DNA of 14,824 nt from Cyclostephanos tholiformis. Taxonomy: Eukaryota; Bacillariophyta; Thalassiosirophyceae; Thalassiosirales; Thalassiosiraceae. The translations under genes were made by a program, and so were the position numbers. Below the pieces are notes generated by a model. The model worked only from the letters and a program-made list of their open reading frames with translations, was not told the DNA's origin and searched no databases. Position 1 is the first letter of the stretch. Each line of letters opens with the position of its first letter. Where the stretch lies: positions 1-14,824 of the forward strand of contig JALLPB010000541.1 of the NCBI GenBank assembly GCA_036939975.1, written 5' to 3'. This document shows positions 8,890 through 14,824 of the stretch, piece after piece.

Positions 8890-10090
8890 TTACTGCACCA
8901 TTTGATCCACGTGTGCAGTAAAATTTCCTGTGGGAGAGAAGTGTACTCGTAACATCTTGGAGGCCTTGGACGCCTCATGCATTTCAATCCAGACGTCAGG
9001 GCCTACCCGTTGTGGAATCGAGATGCAAGTAGGATACGAATGCCCATCCTTGTCTGTTATCTCACAGCATGAGGGTTGGAGGTTGTGTAGCATCATTAAC
9101 CTGGTGCAACCTTGGGTGTGCGTGTATGCCAGAAAATACACCGAACACTTCTTTTCTTTTATAATGCCTCCAGAGGCTTGTGCTAGCTTACCATAATCCA
9201 TCGTTGCCTGCTGAACATGAGCAATTAGCTCCTCTGGAGATGGCCCTATGCATTCAGGCCAATGAAGTAGGTCCGTATCATCTACGTAGATCACAGCACT
9301 CAGGTAGAACAGTTGTCCTGTTATTGAGGACTAGACATTAGCATTAGCCCCATGCCCCATCCTTCTGTATGTGTTCATGATCAGGGAACTCAGCGCCGTA
9401 AAACCTGGCAGTGATGCACCACTGCCCTGGCCCAGCCACAAATTTGGCTGGAGAACTGTTCCCCATAACTCTCCTCAGACTCACCAAATCCCATCTCAAG
9501 ATAATACCGCATCATCTGCATTCACTTGAATAACACTTGAATTGCAAATGTTTGTATTCCCCAACTTTGTAGTGCAATGCTTGTAGGGTGATGGGCTGTG
9601 CAATCATAGCAATCCCCCAAATTGCATTCCTCTAACCCCACCGGGTGGTGCAGGACTCACAAGCAGTAGCAGAAAAAGAGTTTAGTCATCACAGTGTAAT
9701 CAGAGTGCCTATGTTTCCTAGCAAAACACTCTCGTGATATCCTCATGTCTATTGTTGCCTGCCGCATCATTTGTTTTGCAAAGACCAACTTATTCCACCA
9801 ATTGAAGTCCGCCTCCAGCAGACATATTGCACAAAGCTTGTGAACAAAGACATTCCCCACAATCTTCTCCAACAGTACTGTCACCCCTCTACCCCATCGG
9901 GTAAGTGCCAACCTGTTGCGGGCACATATTGACAGTTTTGCAGCATGAAGTAAGCACAGGTCAGGACAGTGTGATGCGGCAATATAATGGCCAAAATGAA
10001 GGCCACTCTACAACAACCCTGTTTGCTCCTTTGTTGTCTTCCAAAAATGCTCAAAATCATCCAGAGTAACATAGGTGGCTACCTCTTCCT
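8890..10090 (-). other. Reverse transcriptase domain, YVDD motif present
   Basis: The domain copies the element RNA at the nicked target. It starts around SGLHFGHY (after a TAG near 10020), followed by WGRGVTVLLEK and LEADFNWWNK in the fingers. Motif A reads NLGDCYD, where the first position, normally the catalytic Asp, is Asn (AAT 9623-9621). A frameshift near 9445 separates it from motif B, LGQGSGASLPGF (9435-9400). Motif C is IYVDDTDLL with both Asp codons intact (9282-9277), and motif D contains GGIIKEKKCSVYF. Nonsense codons are TGA 9659-9657, a TGA near 9530, TAG 9333-9331 and TAA 8892-8890. Family identity is secure; this copy is inactive. Confidence 0.88.
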
Positions 10091-10914
10091 GTGTAAGGGA
10101 TGCATACATAGCCATTGCCTACTCGAACAGCAGTCTAGTTGATGGATCGAGATCTGGGGGATATACATAAGTTCTTTCGAGGAATTGTTAAGCAATGGGG
10201 CCATCCACAAGGTGGCCAATGTCCTCGAAGAACATCCCTTGGTGGCAGGGTACCACTAGGGCTGCTTGAAATTGCTCCCCTATTATAGGAACAACCACAT
10301 TAAAGACCCCTTGATTTGTCATGAACTCTTCATAACCCTCGCCAATTGTTCGCACTTTCACAGCCACAGTGAGGCTCCCTTGAGCCTTTTGTGTCGTTGC
10401 ATTAATGATTAATGGTACCCCACCTATTCCTAATCTTTTCCTTATTTATCATGCTCCCAATTTGAGCGGTGCACTTGGGCATTGCCCTTGCTGCTAGCTC
10501 CTTCAGGAATTTCAAGCAATGCACTGGACCGGTCCTGAGAAGGTTGCCGATATTAATTTTACAAACATGGAATTCATCTTGCAACTCACCTCGGACATCA
10601 GTCTTGGGTCCTTTATTTCTAGGATCCCTTGTTTTACCCTCCTTGTAAGACCTGATCCAAAACAGCAACCACCTCTGGTGTATCCACACACCAGCATATG
10701 GGGATCACTTGATGCTATCCCTCTTAAACTGTGGCACCCCCATTCAGAACTCTTAATGAACTGCTCTAGTTCCCCATCAATAGAGTTCATCTGGAGGTGA
10801 AGTTGCACATGCGGAATCAGATGACACTCTCTTTCCATGAGCAGTAGTTTTCCAAATACTTGACGCCTTTTTCCCAACTAGTTCAACACTGTCATGTAGC
10901 TGCACCAAATCTTA
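10091..10914 (-). other. ORF2 linker between endonuclease and reverse transcriptase
   Basis: The signal begins at a frameshift near 10910. One phase (10877 to about 10700) gives a helical, charged segment with DGELEQFIKSSE. A second (about 10689-10402) contains HQRWLLFWIRSYKEGKTRDPR and is basic. A third continues from about 10400 with stops at 10190, 10120 and close to 10080, and includes FFEDIGHLVDGPIA and YVYPPDLDPSTR. No catalytic motif is expected here. The segment corresponds to the variable linker seen in LINE ORF2 proteins. Confidence 0.65.
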
Positions 10915-11359
10915 TCTTGTACATGGAGGGGATAACCCATGGGTATACCAACCCCAGGATAGTGTCTGAGTCAAAATCCAAAAAGAACACTTGGTGATCA
11001 CCCACACCTGCTTGTTCTGGCAGAAGAGTTACCCCAGCAATGCATTGCACGCCAGCCAATCAAAAAATTGCATCAATTGGGAGTTGTCCTTGCACATGGG
11101 TTGGTGGGAGAGACTGACCGGTTGTCCATTGGCAAACCTCATGGAGGTTCAGGTCATTGCTGGCCACCATAAGGTCAGCAATTCTGCCTGAGTAGATGTT
11201 CTTGTTGAAATCCCCCATCAAGATTATCTCATCCCTGTCCGCCTTCCATTGACGAAGCAAATGGGCAAGGTCCAAGCAGAACATGGTTCTAGGGTCTCTA
11301 ATTTCCCCCCAAGACTTGACCAATGGTGCTGATCCCAGACTGTCTCGCCCCTCATGCAT
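10915..11359 (-). other. APE-type endonuclease domain, C-terminal half
   Basis: This domain nicks target DNA to prime reverse transcription. Visible motifs in one phase are MGDFNKN (Asp 11212-11210, Asn 11206-11204), LPPTHVQG and PIDAIF, and, after a TGA at 11062-11060, GVGDHQVFFLDF with Asp 10999-10997 and His 10996-10994. These match the GDFN, D-x-IF and S/G-DH signatures of exonuclease-endonuclease-phosphatase domains. The N-terminal half, which should carry the first Asn and the metal-binding Glu (about 100-150 residues), is absent. Confidence 0.8.
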
Positions 11360-11394
11360 CTATGTCCTGGGTTACAGGGCTGGTAAGCGAACAA

Positions 11395-14300
11395 CTAATA
11401 TTGTGACAACTTTGCGCCAGACCCCTCACTAACTTCCCCATCCTGTCCATCCTGGCTTTCTAGAGATTCGGAGCTGTGGTCAAAGGATGATGTCGTGGCT
11501 GCACCTGCAGAGGCATCCGGTGCATGCACTGACTCTGCGTCCCAGATTGCCAGGAAGTCAGATGGGGACCATGGGGATCCTTGACATAAGACTCCTTGGT
11601 TTTCACTCGCTCCCAGGTTAAGCCTGCACTCAACCGCATGTCCCCTTTCCTCTTGCACCAATTGTAGGTCAGTGTTAGATGGCAGTGTGTCTTGAGCATT
11701 CATCACAAACTCATAGTCATCCACAAACTCCCCTACGTACTTAATGGATAGTGATCCACCGCCCCCTCATATAGTCTTCGGACTCTCCTCTACACCCATC
11801 TGATCAGCAAGACCCTCCTGGTTGATTTCCATTGGGTCTTGCAGCTCCCTTGGTCCAGCCGGTAAGGATCACGCGTCATCTGCTGAACCCCTGTTGACAT
11901 AACATCCTGCTCTGTTATAGGTACTGGGCCAGTCCCTTGGGTCAGGGCTGACAGTTGCTCTTGTAAATGCTTGTTCTGTGCCACCATCACTGCAATCTTT
12001 TTGGTGGCATCCAACAGGGTGTTCTCCAAAGTGTAGTTTTAGTCAATAAGGTGTATGGACTTGATTGCCTTCTCCTTCATGGTATGTTGGCGTATCATCA
12101 CCTCCGAATTCTTTGTTGAGTTACCAGTTGACTGCAAAAAGTCACCCCAGTGCGATGGGCCACTCCAAGTAGCATCATCCACATCCTCCACCCAATCTTG
12201 TAGCAGCATTGCCAGAGCTTGCTTATGACCAACTACGTCCACCCTCTCCTTGGCGGCCTCTGAATCAGCACACCAACCCTGATCAATTCCCAATTCTGAC
12301 TTGATCCCCTCCAGTTGCTCAGCGACATCCCTAAAGGGAGTTGTCACAGTGAGCATCTCAGGGTCAAACATCGCAAAATATTTCAAGAGGGCTGCCTCCG
12401 CATTGAAGCTTTCCATGAGCTTTTTTACCAATCCAACCCAATATCTCTTTACCAAGGTCCAGTATCTAAAGAACCATCTGGCAATGCTTTGTTGAATCTT
12501 TCATACCATCAGTGCCGCTGTTGCATTGTCTGTGCAGTACAAGATGGCTGTGCTCCCCTGATGTGGTCCTGATGCAATCAGAACAAAAGCATCAAACAAT
12601 GACTTATCCATGCTGTCTCCGTCCTTCCCAGCTATCATCATTACCTCCCTGCACAAATCTGTAAACTTGTAGGCAGGTTCTCAACCATCCTCCATTTTGA
12701 TTTCCACCCGCTTATGCATGCATGCAATATGTGGAATCATCACATACAATGTCATGTAGGTATGAATGACATTGATGCGGCGTAGCCATTGCATGGTCAC
12801 CCTGTTGCCCTCAGTGGGATGGCCATTAAACATGACCATAATCAGACACGAACAGCCTAGAGCACAATGGCCAAGGCCCATCTTGTGGAATGGCTCCCAG
12901 AGAATTCCCATCCATGGCCATGATCCCTCCTCCTCTGCCTTCACTGTGCACACCACACATCCGTTCTCTTGGTAGGCTGGTAACTTATTCATTCTCAGAT
13001 CCTTTTCCACCTTGTTCTTCCCCTTGCCTTGCTTGTTTGCCTCCAGTTCACCTTTATCTCTGGTAGAGAGACTCCTACATACTCCTGAGGAAGGCGCCCT
13101 TTCTTCAGCATTCTTTTCTCAATATCTGCAAGGTGCCATAGAATCTCCCCTTCCACTCCGGCTTGATCAAACACCTGAGGAACATTCATCAGGAGAACCT
13201 GAGTGCTCGAGTCTGCTGACTGGTGTTCTTTCCACCGTATCTAGAGGCCAGTGTCGACCATGTCCCACGCCAGAGACTCGCACACTTCCTTGATGTTACC
13301 ATTCCCTGACATGCAAATGACACCCCAAAGCGCTGTTGGAGGCTTATAGACTTCCTTGTCGTTGAACCTGCGAGGAGAGGGGGTTGACAAAACAGTCACC
13401 TGCTGCTGTCTGGGTTGTCTGTTATGCTTGTTCTTCACTAGGAAGTACTGGAAAGCCAACACTGCTGCAGTTAGGAAGCCATCTTCCTCCTTATTACTCG
13501 TGAGTGGACGGAGGATGGAGTTCTCGTCCAAAAGGTACATGGCAAAACCATCAATTGCATCAGGCAAAATCTCCACCAATGAAGATTGTCCCAGGAGCAT
13601 GGTTGTTCTTGAGTCATGCTCTTTGAGATACTTTATTCCCACTTGTAGGAACCAACAGTGCCTGCCACTTCCCGGAGTTCCCAGTTCCAGCGCCAGCTCT
13701 GTCCTTATCCTCAACGACTTCTGGGACTTGATTATGTGGGGTGCCAGCATAAGACAACATGTTAAATGCCAATGGGTGCACTGACAGTGTAGAGCCCAAT
13801 CTTGGAGTCCCCTTGGTCAGGCCTGATATAGAATTGGTCGACAACTCTGGTAAGTTAATGTACTGCTCCGTGCCTTCCGGAGTTTGTGATCTTGCATTTT
13901 TTCAAAGTTTAGAGAGATCTGCACAAAGGTTGTGCTTCTGCATGGACTCCTTTGCCTGTATCAAACCCGCCGAGGGAGATTCTGTGGAGCCATGGTCCTG
14001 TTTTACTGAGGGGATTTGCTCTGGCATAGTGGGATAAGCCTGAGGAGGATCTGGGGGTACTGAGCCTGCAATAGATGCCAGGGAGCTGCCACTACCCTTC
14101 CCCATAAGAATATCCCATCCCATCTGATTACCAGCCTCAAGAGCTGGTGCATCTACTCGGCCCATCAGATCTAATTCTGTTGCCACAGACACATTGGATG
14201 CCTTACGGAATTGGGATCCATGCCGTTTTGGTGTGAAGTTCTTCCCCGTTAAGCCATCAGGAACCATGCCCTCCACAGGTTCTTACTCAAGCCAAGTAAC

Positions 14301-14748
14301 CCCCATCTCTGCGATATCCTCAGGCCTCTTTCCCCACTCCTCTATCATGTAGCCCTTCTTGGTCATACCAGCATCTACAGCAGGCCTTCCTTCTGGGACA
14401 GCCACAATGGCAGCATTTATGACCTTCTTGGAAGCCACAGCCGCTCAAACGCATTCCTCCACTCGCATCCTGTGTACCGTAACCTTCATGTGGTGTGCTA
14501 TCTCCTCTATCTCTTGGAGTGCAATCTCCTCCTCCATCATCAGCGTTGTTGCAACCTTGGAGGAGGTTGGAACTTGGGTAGACGGGAACATGGTTTGAAT
14601 GTCTACCTGCCCAGGGGAGGACTTATGTCGACCCCCTGGAATGTGTTGCACGCCTGTTGATGTAGATAATGGAGATATTGATAAGTCTACAACTGTTTTA
14701 TTACACAGCTTTTTAGCTGCTCCTGTCCCGTGGTCTCTTTCCCCTCAT
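11395..14748 (-). pseudogene. LINE ORF1 protein remnant, about 1100 codons
   Basis: The best start is an ATG at 14748-14746, followed by a basic peptide (MRGKRPRD) and a frameshift near 14715; an upstream start is not excluded. Phase changes then occur at about 13690, 13015 and 11860. Nonsense codons lie at 14447, 14279, 13904, 13243, 12683, 12503 and 12041. Regions in order are a Ser/Pro/Gly-rich N-terminus (14700-13850), a globular segment (13750-12681) with LPDAIDGF, AFQYFLVKNK and GNGNIKEVCESLAWDM, a mostly helical segment (12680-12040), a short Leu/Gln-rich possible coiled coil (12029-11930), and an acidic Ser/Gly/Glu tail ending at TAG 11395. I see no RRM or zinc knuckle. By position it is the ORF1 protein, normally an RNA-binding partner of LINE RNA; that role is inferred. 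Plus-strand open frames across it are shadows. Confidence 0.7.
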
Positions 14749-14824
14749 GCGGGCCGTACTCTACTGCCTGGAAGAAACACGTCAGACTGTCTTTTTCAGT
14801 CCCCCTTCTCATTTCTTTTTTGCG
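14749..14824. other. Right edge, probably LINE 5' untranslated region
   Basis: These bases lie upstream of the proposed ORF1 start on the minus strand. No further coding signal, repeat or promoter motif can be supported, and the 5' end of the element cannot be placed. Confidence 0.3.

Larger units (their letters stand above)
5558..11359 (-). pseudogene. LINE ORF2 polyprotein remnant (EN-RT-RNase H-CCHC)
   Basis: This is the enzymatic polyprotein for target-primed reverse transcription. Its domains are listed separately. The coding phase changes at about 10910, 10700, between 10510 and 10400, 9445, 6680, 6376 and between 6230 and 6121. Between 9435 and about 6680 the phase is constant for over 2.7 kb despite stops at 9333, 8892, near 8840 (two), 8340, 8202, 7896, 7698, 7425, 7362, 7230 and 6777. 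No start codon is assigned, because the beginning of the endonuclease is missing and only 36 bases separate the ORF1 stop from recognisable ORF2 sequence. All minus-strand open frames longer than about 80 codons in this interval belong to it or are near-phase shadows. Confidence 0.85.
5558..14748 (-). mobile_element. Decayed non-LTR retrotransposon (APE-RT-RNase H LINE)
   Basis: A nearly complete LINE lies on the minus strand, about 9.2 kb long. Reading 14748 to 5558 there is a long ORF1, then ORF2 with endonuclease, reverse transcriptase, RNase H, CCHC zinc finger and tail. This order (APE endonuclease before RT, RNase H after RT) is that of the I/Tad-like group of LINEs. There is no integrase, protease or long terminal repeat, which argues against an LTR retrotransposon. 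At least eight frameshifts and more than fifteen in-frame stops break it. The 5' end lies near or beyond the right edge. The 3' end falls between 5330 and 5558. The copy cannot move on its own, though a related intact copy elsewhere in the genome could exist. Confidence 0.85.

Noticed and set aside
8890..10090. A group II intron, telomerase or LTR-retrotransposon reverse transcriptase
   Set aside because: The upstream APE endonuclease, downstream RNase H and CCHC finger, and absence of integrase, protease or LTRs fit a non-LTR element instead.
13356..13784. A 142-codon plus-strand open frame
   Set aside because: It is antisense to the best-preserved globular part of LINE ORF1 and shows no recognisable motif.
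1..14824. CRISPR arrays, tRNA or rRNA genes, bacterial operons
   Set aside because: No regularly spaced identical repeats, cloverleaf or rRNA-like stretches were seen, and the content is eukaryotic transposon remnants.

Overview
The window looks like repeat-rich eukaryotic nuclear DNA, most probably from a diatom or a related stramenopile. That assignment is inference: the two transposon families here resemble in layout and motif order those I associate with diatom genomes. I see no bacterial operon, intact host gene, rRNA, tRNA or CRISPR array. Every recognisable coding stretch is broken by stops and frameshifts, so this is a graveyard of decayed mobile elements, not a set of working genes.

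Left part (about 385-5332, plus strand, visibly AT-rich): a long, badly decayed piggyBac-type DNA transposon gene. The C-terminal portion (3484-5332) keeps all the acidic positions expected of a piggyBac DDE/D transposase: a GDET motif at 4480, an MDNYF motif at 4768 and an IDKIDQ motif at 5169-5183. They are spread over three reading frames. Upstream lies a long extension with a domain carrying a GFQTWHKD motif, a Cys/His cluster, an acidic linker with three 39-bp tandem repeats, and a basic linker. Bases 1-384 could not be assigned.

Right part (about 14748 down to 5558, minus strand, less AT-rich): an almost full-length non-LTR retrotransposon (LINE) with two cistrons. ORF1 (14748-11395) is unusually long, about 1100 codons, with no nucleic-acid-binding domain I can name. 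ORF2 (11359-5558) reads in order as the C-terminal half of an APE-type endonuclease, a linker, a reverse transcriptase with a YVDD motif, a connection region, RNase H, a CCHC zinc finger and a C-terminal tail ending in an Asn/Ser/Thr-rich stretch. From RT motif B to beyond the zinc finger (9435 to about 6680) the frame is never shifted; it is broken only by stops.

The two elements run towards each other and meet between about 5330 and 5560. The piggyBac gene stops short of the C-terminal region that animal piggyBacs have. A simple model is that the LINE inserted into the 3' part of the piggyBac gene, with the rest beyond the right edge of the window.

If both elements were once active, the piggyBac protein would have cut and pasted its own DNA. 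The LINE proteins would have bound the LINE RNA (ORF1, inferred) and nicked and reverse-transcribed at target sites (ORF2). The present copies cannot encode these proteins intact, and several LINE active-site acids are also lost by changes that look like CpG decay.
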